Source: Hypoxylon rubiginosum
Lineage: Eukaryota > Ascomycota > Sordariomycetes > Xylariales > Hypoxylaceae
Reading direction: 5' to 3'
Assembly (NCBI GenBank): GCA_902806565.1
Contig: CADCXA010000030.1
Coordinates: forward strand, 1,510,013-1,574,012
Length of the DNA: 64,000 nucleotides
Position numbers and translations under genes: made by a program. Shown here piece after piece: positions 1 through 12,005 of this stretch. The notes beneath the pieces are model-generated. The model saw only the letters and a program-made list of their open reading frames with translations, was not told the origin of the DNA and did no database searches. Position 1 is the first letter of the stretch, and the number at the start of each line of letters is the position of its first letter.

Positions 1-1510
1 TGCTATTTAAAGCCAGTCCTTATCCATACAGTGGGTGACTTTCGGCATGTCTAATAGGGCTTGTACCTCCCGCGATATCATTCCGGGGGTGGAGGAGTAA
101 AGTACCCAATCTACAACCTCGAGGGTTAGTTTCTATCATCCAGTCGGGATGAGGTTCGTATTTACATAACCTCAGGGGCACCACGTGGAAAACGGCTCGG
201 AACGCTGCAAGTAAGCGACTGCTCAGTAGGACGGGACGCGAACACGGCTAAATTGAGACTGGCAGCTTTATTAGTTTCTCCGTGGAAATATGCATGCGGC
301 CAGGGGCTGTTACAGAAGAGGTTCGAGCCGGCCATCACTACCGACCCATGGTAACATTGGAATTGTAAAGCATCAGCATGCATGCATACATACATACATC
401 CAGGCCCTGCGAAAGAAAGCCACTAGCTCCATACTCATACTAGTATGAGTACGAGTATTTACTCGAGTAATACTCATACTAAGTGTGGAGCTGGTATGTA
501 CTAGTATGAGTACTTTTCACGGCCTGCATCCTCCTCTCTTCGGCGAAAGCGTAAAGTAACTCCTATCTTATGTATTCACCGACACCCTGAATATGGTAGA
601 GAACAGCTTTTTGTTCTCTCGAAGTCTTGAAGGAATCGTCGTCGCCAAGCATCAAGGGGCGTGGGGGATCGATTTCCCTTATGAGATCCGGATCCAACCC
701 GAACCCCTGACTCCTAAGCTTCTTACTCTTGGCAAAGCCACGGGCCGCAGTGGATTGCACCCTTTAAAATGCGGAACCTTGTATCGCATACTTCTTAGAT
801 GTAGGTTGGTAGTGTTATCACATCTGGCCATGTAATCCTCGACCACAAGTTGTAGGAATCGGAATGTTTCTCGGGAGTTGCTGTAGCATTCTATGCTACG
901 GTACCAGCGTCGATTGCTACCATACAGTACTATCCCTGGTCAACATCCCCCCAACGCCACGCAAACAAGCGTTGTGCCATGTCTCGGTCAGCCTCCCTTG
1001 ATTCGACGGCGTTACCCCGTATGCCCGTAAGAATCAAGCCCGCGATAGCTCCGGGGAACGCCATCTTCCCAGCTTTCCCCGCGTTCTTTCCCAGCAGAGC
1101 TCTAGCTATTGTGTGTGGGGGCGTTTGGAGGTGGGAGGTGGGAGGTAAGACCTATCACAATCGGCGTTATTTGTTCGAAGGAACAAAAGCGGTCATGAAT
1201 TGGCGTCCTATCATAGCCCTGCCTCGCGTTGGACAAAGACGCCCAGTGCTGCTTGATTACGCAAGTCGAATTTTCCGATCCAACACTACATACATGTAGG
1301 TTGCCTACATAAACCCAGGGTTCGTGCCTACGTTGTATTACCTATCACCGCTTGGAGTAGGTGTTGTATTACCGAAATGCGCTCCCGATAAACCCTGCAG
1401 CCGACTCGTAAGCGAAAATACTGGACGTCTTCAGTTGCTGTTGAAAAAGGTCAAGATCTCTCCATCTCTTTGTTGCACAGGTAGGAGACAAGCTTGAAAC
1501 TAGATCCAAA
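1..1510. other. Intergenic region upstream of the MFS gene
   Basis: No convincing gene is seen. The open frames here are short and lack splice signals or family resemblance. The only notable structure is the cluster of palindromes at 425-515. The 3' part should hold the promoter and 5' leader of the transporter gene that starts at 1511. Confidence 0.6.
425..515. repeat. Cluster of short palindromes and direct repeats
   Basis: Positions 432-451 are a perfect 20-bp palindrome (TACTCATACTAGTATGAGTA). Its right half recurs directly at about 501-513 (CTAGTATGAGTAC). Between them lies an imperfect palindrome centred on CTCGAG. The segment could form hairpins. It does not resemble a terminator or a known element. 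Confidence 0.6.
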
Positions 1511-3389
1511 ATGACGGCGTCCGACGACATATCCAAGTCCGAAACGAATGAGGTTCTGCCTGAATCCTCGGCTTATGAACAGCGTATCGAAAAAGATGTT
1601 CACCTCGCTGCCGAGGAAGGATATGCGGCCACAGACAGGTAAGGAGCTCTAGAGCCGCACAATGGAAGACGTATACTAAATCGGATTATTTTTACCATAG
1701 CCACGGCGTGCCTATTTTCGAGTTTGATAGATTAGCGGAGAGAAGGCTTCGACTTAAGATCGACTACATGGTCGTGCCGACGGTATCTCTGCTGTACCTC
1801 TTCTGCTTCATTGATCGTTCCAACATCGGTATGTTCCCTCCGCTATATATTCCCAACTTCTCTTTGTGATTGTGCCAACCAGTGCTAGGAAATGCGAGAC
1901 TGGCTGGGCTCGAGTCAGACCTGGGCATGTCAGGTAACGACTACAACGTGCTCTTGTCCATCTTCTTCATCAGCTACATCGTCTTCGAAGTTCCGTGTAA
2001 CCTGGCTTGCAAGTGGATCGGCCCCGGCTGGTTTATCCCCTTCATCTCACTCGGATTCGGCGTCTGTTCGCTGGGGATGGCTTTCGTTTGGGATATGCCG
2101 GCAGCTTGCGGCGTTCGTTTCCTTCTCGGCGCCTTCGAAGCGGGCATGATGCCTGGCATTTCCTACTACTTGTCACGGTGGTACCGACGCTCCGAATTGA
2201 TCTTCCGGATAGCTCTATTTATCGTCATGGCTCCCCTAGCCGGTGCGTTTGGAGGACTGATTGCCTCGGGGTGTGTACGACCTTTCTCTAACTGCAAATG
2301 GTGAGGAAAAGTACTAAAGTGTCACAGTATCTTAACTCTGTCCAACATCGGCAGCGTCCGCGAGTGGCGCATGATTTTCTTGGTCGAGGGAATCATCACA
2401 ATGGGACTTTCACTCATCGCGTTTATTACGCTCACCGACCGGCCTGAGACCGCACGGTGGCTTACGGAAGAAGAGAAGACCCTGGCAATCGCTCGTGTCA
2501 AGTCGGAGATGCTCGGGCAAACTGCTGTCCTCGACAAGACGAGCCGTAAGAAAGTCTGGCTAGGTTTCTGGAACCCTGTCGTCTTAGCCACAAGTCTTAT
2601 CTTCTTATTCAACAAGTACGTACCTACACTCCAGTTTCATTCGCAGCCATTTTACGTCGGAGAGCCTGGACTATTCCGAGATAGACGCCCTCCCGATACA
2701 CTACCGCAGTTAAGACGCTGTTCCTAGGGTTTCTACAAGTCACCTCATACTAATTCGAGGTATTTAGCATCACCGTCCAAGGTCTAGCGTTCTTCGCGCC
2801 CACCATCGTAGCCAGCATCTTCCCAACGTACTCCACCGTGCAGAAGCAGCTCTACACGGTACCGCCGTACGTGGTCGGGGCCGTGTTCGAGCTCCTCCTC
2901 GCGCTGCTGAGCTGGCGGCTGGACAAGCGGCAGATCTTCTTCATCCCGGTCGCGCTCCTGACGATGATGGGCTACATCATGTTCCTGGCCAGCGCCGACA
3001 CCCGGGTGCGGTACGCGGCGGCCTTCTTCACGGCCATCAGCTGCTTCGCGGCCGGACCGCTGACCAACGCGCAGGCCTCGGCCCAGGTCATCAGCGACTC
3101 GGCCCGCAGCATGTCCCTGGCCACCAACGTCATGTTCGGCAACGTCGGGGGGCTCGTGGCTACCTGGTCGTACCTCAGCTGGGACGGGCCCGACTACCCC
3201 ATCGGCAACGGGCTCAACCTGGCCGCCTCGACTGTGACCCTGATCGTGGCTACGGTCACCCTGCTCTGGATGAACGCGGACAACAAGAGGCGCGACACGC
3301 TCGACGTGGGTAAGGAGCTGGAGGGCCTGACGCAGGCGCAGATTGAGTGTCTCGAGTGGAAACACCCTGGCTGGAGATGGAAGCCTTGA
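1511..3389 (+). CDS. MFS transporter, allantoate permease/Dal5-like (anion:cation symporter family)
   Basis: Predicted plasma-membrane transporter for a small organic anion (family substrates include allantoate, nicotinate and pantothenate); the actual substrate cannot be read from sequence. Five exons: 1511-1638, 1701-1828, 1889-2270, 2328-2615 and 2768-3389, giving 515 residues, normal for the family. A hydrophilic N-terminus of about 60 residues precedes the first helix. The family signature around the end of helix 1, FCFIDRSNIGNARLAGLE, is rebuilt exactly across intron 2. Later hallmarks include WRMIFLVEG before the central loop and NNITVQGLAFFAPTIV across intron 4. The C-terminal half is more GC-rich than the 5' exons. 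The gene converges with the P450 at 3631, only 241 bp away. The ATG at 1511 is the first in frame after the leader and gives a family-like N-terminus. I am confident of the family and exon structure, not of the substrate. Confidence 0.9.
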
Positions 3390-3630
3390 TTACGACAGCA
3401 GCGGAAGGCTATCTCCGTCCTGTTCGCATCTCATTCCGCGAAACCTTTTGATTTGACATTTGGATTGCTGCTACAGTCTATATACAGTTCAAATGCGGTA
3501 AAATGTGTTCTTGTTTAGATACCTAAGGTTTGGATATAGGAGATGTCTTGGAACGGTAAAACTACGTGATGTACCTGCGGTGAGGTAGATCCTAGAAAAC
3601 ATAACAAAATAGGTAGCCGATACCAATCCA

Positions 3631-5523
3631 CTACGCAGCCGTCTTGACCCTCTTGAAAAGAATCTCCTTGGTCGGGTCGGGGAAGGCGTCGGTGCCCATG
3701 TTGATGTTGGCGTAGCGCTCGGTCAGGCCGTCGGGCATGCGGATGTCGTAGTCGAGCAGGATGCGCGCGAGGATCAGCTTGATCTCGTTGGCGGCGAAGA
3801 AGCGGCCCGGGCACGCGTGGCGGCCGTACCCGAAGTGCAGGAAGTCCTTGGTCACCGTCACGAACTGGTGCTGCTCCTTGTTCTTGTACTTGAGCAGGTC
3901 CTCCGTCGTGCCGTTGCGGAGGTTCAGGAACCGGCGCGCGTCGAATGTCTGTTACGAGATAGGCTAGTTAATACATGTCTCGTACCAGCACCTGCATTGG
4001 AAAGTCTTGGTGACTGTCTCGGGAACGCTTACCTCGGGGTTCTGGTACACGGTCGGGTCTTGCACGGCGAGCGCGTGCGGCGTCTCGATCATGTAGCCGG
4101 CGGGCAGGTGTGTGCCGTCGCTTAGCGTGACGGGCTTGTCGACGTATCGCTGGAATCGGACCAGACTACCCGGATTCACTCGCTGCGATTCCTTCATGAC
4201 GCTGTCCAGAAGCTTCATTTCGAATAGGGCGTGGCTCGTCATGACGCCGTCGTGGGCGGCAAGGACGCTTCGGATCTCTTCTCGCACCTCTTCAATTACG
4301 TCGGGTCGCACTACGAGATCGTACAGGCTAGGAAGAAACGTCAGTATCGAGTTTTGGATTTATGAGGAACGTGAGTTGGCTCGAGTGCTCACATCATTGT
4401 CACCGTCAGCGTCGTGGTGTGGATGGCAGCCATGCTAAGATTCAGCTGTGTCTCAGCAAGGACCTCGTCAGAGAGCCCGAACTCGTCGATCTTATTCAGC
4501 ATCCACTGTAGGGCATCGTCAGGCATATCATTTCCAGCCTTCATAGCCGCGCGCCTCTGCTCGATGACGGGGCCTAGAAAGTTATGCGCCTTTTTGCGCT
4601 CGGATAACAGCTTGTCGACCTCGGGCGTGAAGTACCGGCCGATCCACCTCCATCGCTTGCTCCATTGCTTCAGCTTCGTGACGGCGTTGAGGAAGTCCAG
4701 CGTGTACCCGATGCTGGCGTTCAAGTAGTCCTCCGAGCGGCACAGCTCCGGCCCGATAAAGATCGCACCCGATATTTTGGCCACCATGCGCAGAATCGTC
4801 TGATATACTACCACCGACGTCCAGTCGTCGCACGGCGGTAGCTCCTCTCGGATCGTCTGGTCCGTCTCTGCCGACAGTCGCGGGTTGATGCGCGCTCCAG
4901 GGAGTGTCAGCTTAATAGGTCGTTATGAGATCAGCACGTGGCAGCAAACTCACTCAAGCCGCGAGTCAAGTCGCCTCGAATGATGTGGATCATGAATGCC
5001 GTCAGCTTCGGATTTCCCATTTGCAGATGCTTATGCTCGTTAATCTAGAAATCAGGTTAGATTTGTCGGAACTGTCCTAACCACCAGTTATTCCCCAGCT
5101 TGCGGCGGTAAACGTACTATATCGAAAGCCTTGTTGATGTTGATGACATCGTCCGGAAGTTGTCTCACTTCCTCCATAAGGTGTCGGGGTATCACGATGC
5201 GGTCACCTAACCGGTAGTATCAGTGTACCATCCATGTTAGAGCACGGACCGCGTGGAAGATGTCTCTTCGTACCATCCAAAGCGGTCAGCCTGTACGCCT
5301 TAGACTTGAACATTTCATATCCTTTCTTGTAAAAGTCTATGCCGTTCGTGATGAACGCTTTCCTTCGCTTATCCGTGCTTCCGTATTCGCTGCCGACCAG
5401 CGGTAGATGCGACACATGATTGCTTCCGAATAGGAGTGTGGCGACGAGTACGGTGGTGAAGACCACGGCGATAGACGCCAGCACGGGCCCTCGCTCCTCG
5501 AGTAGAGCTGCAACCTGATCCAT
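3631..5523 (-). CDS. Cytochrome P450 monooxygenase, ent-kaurene oxidase-like fungal clan
   Basis: Haem-thiolate monooxygenase, probably anchored in the endoplasmic reticulum. Six exons on the minus strand: 5523-5274, 5206-5118, 5044-4954, 4894-4393, 4327-4033 and 3948-3631, giving 514 residues with every phase closing. An N-terminal membrane anchor lies at about residues 14-33. The I-helix region reads AAIHTTT (about 296-302) instead of the textbook AGxDT; this variant is common in fungal terpenoid-oxidising P450s. ExxR is ESQR (357-360). The haem loop is FGYGRHACPG, with the cysteine ligand at residue 455. The overall pattern (NINKAFD, GPELCRSEDYL, FLHFGYGRHACPGRFFA) resembles ent-kaurene oxidase/CYP503-CYP68-like enzymes of secondary metabolism. 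The acceptor of exon 4 is the least certain boundary. The only close partner is the convergent MFS gene, so a dedicated cluster is not shown. Confidence 0.9.
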
Positions 5524-8500
5524 TGCTTCCCGACAGATCAAAATAAGTATGCGGAAAAGCGCAGAAGGTAACTGTGAGATGGAAGAGAGTGGGCGACGGG
5601 TGGATGATATGTAGTTGACGATGGCCCAATAAAATGTAACGCAATTCCAATTCGGCCCTGGACCTACATGGGTAACGCTTAGGTACCTCCCTAATGCACA
5701 ACACGTATACGAAAACGAATACAACTCCAATTCTTCGCATTCGTGTGCCGCAGATGTAAGATGTAGCAGTGTAGGTGCGTCTCGAGCTACCGAATTGCTC
5801 ACCGCGGACTCACCCCTTACATAGCCCCTAATAATGCTAGCCAGATATTTGCTTTCCTGTTGTTTTCCTTTGTTCGTGAGCTTCTAATTGACCCACCGCA
5901 CGTTTAATCCCACATAGGACTAATTCATACACATGGGACTAATTCATAGAATGAGAAATTAGTGCCTACCTAGCAGCCTAGCGGCCAAGGAGGATCCAAG
6001 AGGAACAGGGCTGAATGGCTACCGACCCGATACAAACCTGAAATAACTAATAACTCGGCCGTCCTGCCGTCCTCGTGTCTAGCAATTGCGGAAGTACCGT
6101 GGCGCCGTGCATGAGATCGGCGGCAGAGGGCTGACCAATAACATTCTTGCAGCATGAAAAGACCCCGAATTTTTTCAACCAGGTATTCAGTTTCGCTTCT
6201 ATTTCTCCTTTTGACTTTTGTGACTTATCTGCTTTATTATGTATATAAGACTAGGTAAAGGATTCGAAGGATTTGATTAAGATTACTTTTAATAGGCGGG
6301 AGTATAACGGGGCCATACAATAGTAGTGAGGTAGCCATTGGCCGCATCGGATCCGATTCCGATAAGACGTGCTCCAGCAGGGATCGTGAAGCGAAAAGAT
6401 GACCTAACAAGGCAGCTTGTCTTCAGCTATCGTTAGCTTCCATCTTCTAGACCAAAAGATGATAAGCCCCGACTATTTTTGGCGCGGCTATTACTCTGCC
6501 GTATAATCCTCTATCAACACCAAGCCTCAGCTGCGTGACTCCCTGAGAGCACAAGAGCAATAGCACATAGAAAATGTCAGTACCAAGACGCAGTTGATAA
6601 CTGTGGATACAAGAAGAACATGGCATCAAATTCGCAAGATTTCCCCAAAGCGGAATTCTCATTTGGACCATAACCATAGGTACCTTAGACTTCTTGAGCT
6701 TACCTAACCAAGTCACCCGAAATACAGCACAACTTCATGCAGCTTCGTCTCTTCTTAGATGAATGTAAAGCTGGTACGTTGAGCGCCGGGTGTCATATGA
6801 TAAAACGAGAAACAAATCTTATAGGTACTCCCTATCGACGAACCAAGAGAGGCCGTTGCTTGATGCCATCTAGAATATACCCATCAGATAGCCGTTATCA
6901 ACAAATACAGTAAAGACGCATAGCATCCCAGCTACCAGAATTACCATTCAGGTTTATGTCTGCCTTTCTTGCAATTATATTTATGCGTGCTGACTCACAG
7001 TGAGCAGCAAACACTTGATCCCGAAGACTTGGTCTCCCTAAGTTACCTACCTAGGTATATTAGTAGGCAATTACAGAGAATACATACGTACTTAACTTAC
7101 CCTGCAGTATGAATCCTTCCTAGAGCACAATGCAGTTTGACCTGCATTCGCTAACGCCAATGCAAGGGGTACGGCGGTAGTACGTATGTGGTGCGACGCA
7201 CCGCACCCTTGGTGGCACATGTTAGTAATCCCATTCAGAGGCGGAGGCATCCATTGGCCCAGAACGCCTGGTCGAGTTATTCCCGGTGCTCTAAAAGCTT
7301 TCGTAGGAGGATGATAACTGACAGCACAGATATCTACCTAGGTAGTCTAAGAAACCAACATTCGTCAATTCCAATGACAAAGCATTGTACTTTTCTCCAC
7401 GGGTAACACGAATACGGAACTGCCGCATTCTACATGCCATTCAAGACAAGAATAAGAGGGTTTGATCCTATGGTGGGAAAATGTGTGTGTAGTAGTACGA
7501 CGTGCGTATGAGAGTTGGGTCAGCGTCCAGCATTTCTCTACCTGATATCACTTGCACATTATCGAAACTACCTCCTACACAATAAGAGCACCAGCTATTC
7601 AGATCTTTGTGAAATGGAGACTTTGGTTGGGTTTCATGGGTGTATTTTTGAGATAGCTCAACCACTTTATAAACTGAGATGGTTGACGTGGAGCTCGGAG
7701 CTCACCTCGGCGGACGACTTGGTCTCCAATATGTAACAGCATTACTACATCCCCATTTCCCCATCAACTCTTATAAGTAACAGGTTTGACCGCTACCTAC
7801 TCAAGTACTGTAGCGAGGCTTAAGAGGACTTGGGGCAGACTTATATCGTTCCGATGCCCATCCTGGGTAACTACAATGCCACTATCCCAAAAAAATAATA
7901 ATAATGGAGTGCTTGCAGTCGCATAATCCTACTAAGACTAGGTAGCTGGCAAGTCTATGCCGGCAGAAACCGACCCAGCCTACCAAAATCCATTCAATAA
8001 CTAGTGCTCGGCACTCTGGTCAGGGGATTAGATGACTAATACGTGCCCTTAACTTCGGTCTGCAGTATGATGAAAGAATAATACTTGTCAGGAGCTGACA
8101 GTTAGAAGGCAGATATCTACCTACCTAAGGCAACATTCGTAATCTATACGTTGCACTTCTCATCTTCTAGGTTTTGGGACTGTGTCAAATTAGGAGGGGT
8201 TTACGGAGGAAGTAATCATGAACAATCCGGCAAGATTTTGCCGAGTTTTCACGAATTCCTTCTATGTATAATACCATAATTCTTTATTCCGTATTATTAT
8301 ATGCTGGTAAGCTTGCAATACTAGATAAATTATGGAGTTACATGTCTTGCTATCGCTGGTCTCAAGGTATTCCTATTGCCTCCTCGTCGGTAAAACGCTG
8401 AACATGAGTCCTTGGGCACATACCGAGTACCCGTGATGGAAATAGATGGTGAAAAACTTTGCCAAATTGTAGGGAGTTTATCTTGAGGAGTTGCTGTTAA

Positions 8501-9779
8501 TGAATGGCATCTCAGTATTCAATTAACCGTTACTCTCCCACCGGGCAGAGGATCATGCCATATGGGGTGCGTTAGCATTTCGCCTGATATGGCACGTCAC
8601 TTCGCAGCATTTTTAGAGAATATCTAGAGCATTAGAGTTTATATGCAGATGTGTCACACCCCAAGTGACGTTTTTCTTGAATTATTCAACACTGATTAGT
8701 TACACGGCAAGGCTACTGAAGCCACACAAGCCTAGGAATGGCTTAGTTGTTAGCAAAGTTTAGAGTGGGATATACTAATCAGCATTGGAAACGAAATATA
8801 AGAGAGGAGTGCTTGGGATAGACTCGTTATAACTGGTGTAGATTTTACTACATTACTGTTTGAAGAATCTCCTACATATACTCCGTCCAATATTATTTCA
8901 AGTACTGTGGAACGAAATAGTGTTAGGTAAGGCACGCTCTTGTCAGCAATGTTGAAATAAGGATGCCGTAGAGCCCGGAATTCCAAATATAATCGGCCCT
9001 TCTACAATAGATGCACATGACGAAGATGATGCTGCGACTGGAATAAGTTTAATCCTCGAGTATATGGACGTGGTGTTTAGTTAGCGAGATGACCGTGTAT
9101 CCCTTAACAATCATGCTTGTGCGTCTCCCGCACCAATACCGCTTCATAAAAGATGCAGAGCGTCGTCATACTTCATCTCTGTCCTTGTCATATGGCTAGG
9201 CGGACTCGCTTGGCAAGCGGAATCTAGGGGCTACTATCCGCTTCACTGCAATGCGCCCCGGATTCGCTGCGCATATAGATGAAATTTCCCCATACTTCTT
9301 GTCTAATCGGTTCCTAATCCTTCGAATACCATGGCACGGAACTGTTCAAATTAGAAGCGAGTGGCCTCGCAGCCAATTAGCCCTGGCGCGTATATGAATT
9401 CTGGCTTTACCGGCTATATTACCCCAGATCCACCGGGGACGCTGCGGCCATACAGAGACGTCGACCACTATCCGAAAGGAGTTTGACCTTGATCTAATCT
9501 GTCCCGGAGAATTTCTCTGGTGCGGCTTGCTAGGTTTGATACGGGCTTAGGTGCCTTACTGCGTTACGGACATAGAGTGAAAGGGGCTGCTAGTATCGGC
9601 ACCGCTTGCCCCTACTTTATTATGTTCGGCATATAGGTGATTCTCAGTGTACATAGCAATACCACATCATCTATATATACGCGCGATGGAACACTGGGAG
9701 CAGCAGAGAACCTTACTACCCCAAGCCTGGTCAGTCTACCGAACCTCATAGCATACAGGCTACCCCTAGTACAGACAAG
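5524..9779. other. Long intergenic region (4.3 kb) without a recognisable gene
   Basis: All frames are short, AT-moderate and stop-rich, and I could not assemble spliced coding sequence on either strand. It contains two copies of the palindrome TACCTAGGTA (7048-7057 and 7335-7344) and related ACCTACCTA strings. Base composition is ordinary, unlike the AT-rich block at the right end. The last 700 bp should contain the promoter of the AA9 gene. Confidence 0.55.
9672..9679 (+). promoter_or_regulatory. TATA box of the AA9 gene
   Basis: TATATATA lies about 100 bp upstream of the AA9 start codon at 9780, a normal distance for a strongly expressed fungal secreted-enzyme gene. Inferred from position only. 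Confidence 0.45.
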
Positions 9780-10670
9780 ATGAAGTTCTCTTTAGTTGCG
9801 GCTGCGGCATTCGCCCTGTCAGCTGAGGCTCACTGCATTTTCCAAGTAAGCCTCAGTTACAGTGCCATTTACGAAATATAATGACTCACGACGCATATAG
9901 GAAGTCTCAGTCAACGGAGCAAAGCAGGGTTCGCTCGTCGGTCTCCGGGCTCCGTCCGACAACAACCCCGTCTACGATGTGACCTCGCAAGGTAAGAATC
10001 AACGAAGCCGCCTCCTTCGGCTTGAGATTTCACTATAGATGTATACCTCCCCGAAAGGGAGATACTGACCTCGCGTTCCGCAGACATCATCTGCCAAAAG
10101 CAGGGAACCACTTCTAGCCAGGTCATCTCGGTCAACCCCGGCGACCAGCTGGGTGCGTACTTCGGCCACGTCATCGGCGGCGCGCAGTTCGCCAACGACC
10201 CCGACAACCCGATCGCGAAGTCCCACAAGGGACCCGTGACGGCCTGGCTCGCCAAGGTGGACAGCGCGGCGTCGGCGAGCAAGACGGGGCTCAAGTGGTT
10301 CAAGATCTGGGAGGACACGTTCGACACGTCGAGCAAGCAGTGGGGCGTGGACCACATGATCGCCAACCAGGGCTGGGTCAACTTCGCGCTGCCGCAGTGC
10401 ATCGCGCCCGGCGAGTACCTCATGCGCGTCGAGATCCTGGCCCTCCACAGCGCGACCAAGGCCGGCGGCGCCCAGTTCTACATGTCGTGCGCCCAGATCA
10501 AGGTCGGCGGCAGCGGCAGCTTCTCGCCCAGCCAGACCGTGAGCTTCCCTGGCGCCTACCAGGCCAACGACCCGAGCATCGTCGTCAGCATCTACGGCCT
10601 CACCGGCCAGCCCGACAACGCCGGCAAGGCGTACAACGCTCCTGGTAACGTCCCCGTGATCCAGTGCTAA
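9780..10670 (+). CDS. AA9 lytic polysaccharide monooxygenase (formerly GH61), secreted
   Basis: Copper enzyme that oxidatively cleaves cellulose and related beta-1,4-glucans outside the cell. Three exons (9780-9845, 9901-9991, 10084-10670) encode 247 residues. A signal peptide ends after AEA, leaving histidine as mature residue 1, as required for the copper-binding histidine brace (His18 of the precursor). The second copper histidine is in SHKGPV (residue 100). The axial tyrosine and nearby conserved residues are seen in LHSATKAGGAQFYMSC (His174, Gln183, Tyr185). The family motif GLKWFKIWED is present. No CBM1 or linker follows; the protein ends with the catalytic domain at VIQC. The coding sequence is strongly GC-rich at third positions, suggesting high expression. 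All active-site residues are intact, so it should be functional. Confidence 0.95.
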
Positions 10671-12005
10671 GCGAATTGGAGATGGGCAATAGTTACCGGC
10701 CGATCCTAGTGCGCTCGTTAGTCGTACCTATGAGAAGTGCGTGCTGGATTGGTGGCGGATGTATCTTGTCTCATGCATTCAGTCTTATAAGTCTATAGCG
10801 GCTTGATAAATCATTGAAAACTCCAGTCCCTCTCGATTATGCCGAAATGTGAGCGAATGGAGAAACCGCTAGGAAGTCCTAAATGTTGACAGCATATTCA
10901 ATATTTCTCTGCAATGCTACGTTCGACCAATGCAAGATATGCAAGATCGGCTGCGGGCGTTGAAAACCGTAAGCTGAAAATAGGGATGCGTGAAGTTGGT
11001 TGGTTAGGGCAATGTTCTCGAGCTCAAGGTCGCCGAACTGTTCATGGGTCTAGACCGCAGTAATGTTGGAGTTTCGTTTACCACTACACAGCATATGATT
11101 TTACCTTCAAGCGCAATCCAATCGATGCCTGCCATGGACACCGGCAGTATGTAGGAGGTCTGTAATGATGATGTAAACAAGCTTGACCTACCTCAGCATT
11201 TACCGTGCAATTCGCCGCGGAGGATATAGAGGCTTATGCACTGTCAGCTCACTGTTAGCTTCGCCTGTACTGTGCCGTAACCCGATTCCAGGGGCTGTAG
11301 TCAGCCGTTCAACCCGCTGTTTCATTAACCGTTTCTCTCTTGATCCTGCATGTCTCCGCATTCGTCGATCCCATCCCTGCTGAGGCTGGCTCGGGCGTCT
11401 CGGTTGGCAGTCTTCGAAAATCAGAACTTGACTCGCAAAGAGCGGCAGACGTTTACGAAGATTTGACTTCATCACCCTTTCAAATATGTAGGAAGCCTTT
11501 TGACACAGGAGCTGAACCTCGATGAGATCCTCCGCGTTACGTGTCCTTGTACGACTATTAGCTGTTAAGGCGCATCGACCTGGTGCTGTGGGGTAGAATG
11601 CCTCGTTGAGCAGGGGTTCAAACTGCCTGACTGCACGAAAGCGCCGTTACCGTGCCGTACCAATCACAGCTACCCCCTGCTATGACCCACTAACTAGCAG
11701 TCAGAATTTCCCACTGAATTGGGCAGAAATAGAAGTTGGCTGGTGGCTGAACGAAGCTGAAAATGACCCCTGGGGGCTATGTCAGCAACGAGTAGCTGAA
11801 GAGCCGCTTGGGTTGAAACCCTTGCCGAATTCCTTCAAAAGACCCTCGAGCTCTCTGCGCTTGGAGTTGGAGAACCTAAGAACAATGGAACCGATAATAT
11901 AAACAACCCGAAAGCAACGAGAATAAGTTTCCTATTGACAGCTTGCGGTTGAATGAAGCTTGAAAGGTGGCACGTCAATTCGCGAGACATTCAACACGTG
12001 CTAGA
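10671..12005. other. Intergenic region between the AA9 and NLR genes
   Basis: About 1.3 kb with no supportable gene. The small open frames on both strands have no family resemblance and no splice context. It presumably holds the AA9 3' end and the NLR promoter. Confidence 0.55.

Noticed and set aside
162..395. Open frame of 77 codons on the minus strand
   Set aside because: No family resemblance, no splice context, and biased neither in codon use nor composition; a chance frame in intergenic DNA.
979..1299. Open frame of 106 codons upstream of the MFS gene
   Set aside because: Low-complexity translation without recognisable motifs; no conserved pattern or splice continuation.
6447..6716. 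Open frame of 89 codons on the minus strand
   Set aside because: Isolated, no start context or continuation by splicing; looks like random sequence.
8750..8986. Open frame of 78 codons on the minus strand
   Set aside because: AT-rich chance frame with no homologous pattern.
11606..11902. Open frame of 98 codons and a T-arm-like GGGTTCAAACTG string upstream of the NLR
   Set aside because: The protein has no recognisable features, and the T-arm-like string does not pair into a tRNA with acceptor and anticodon stems.
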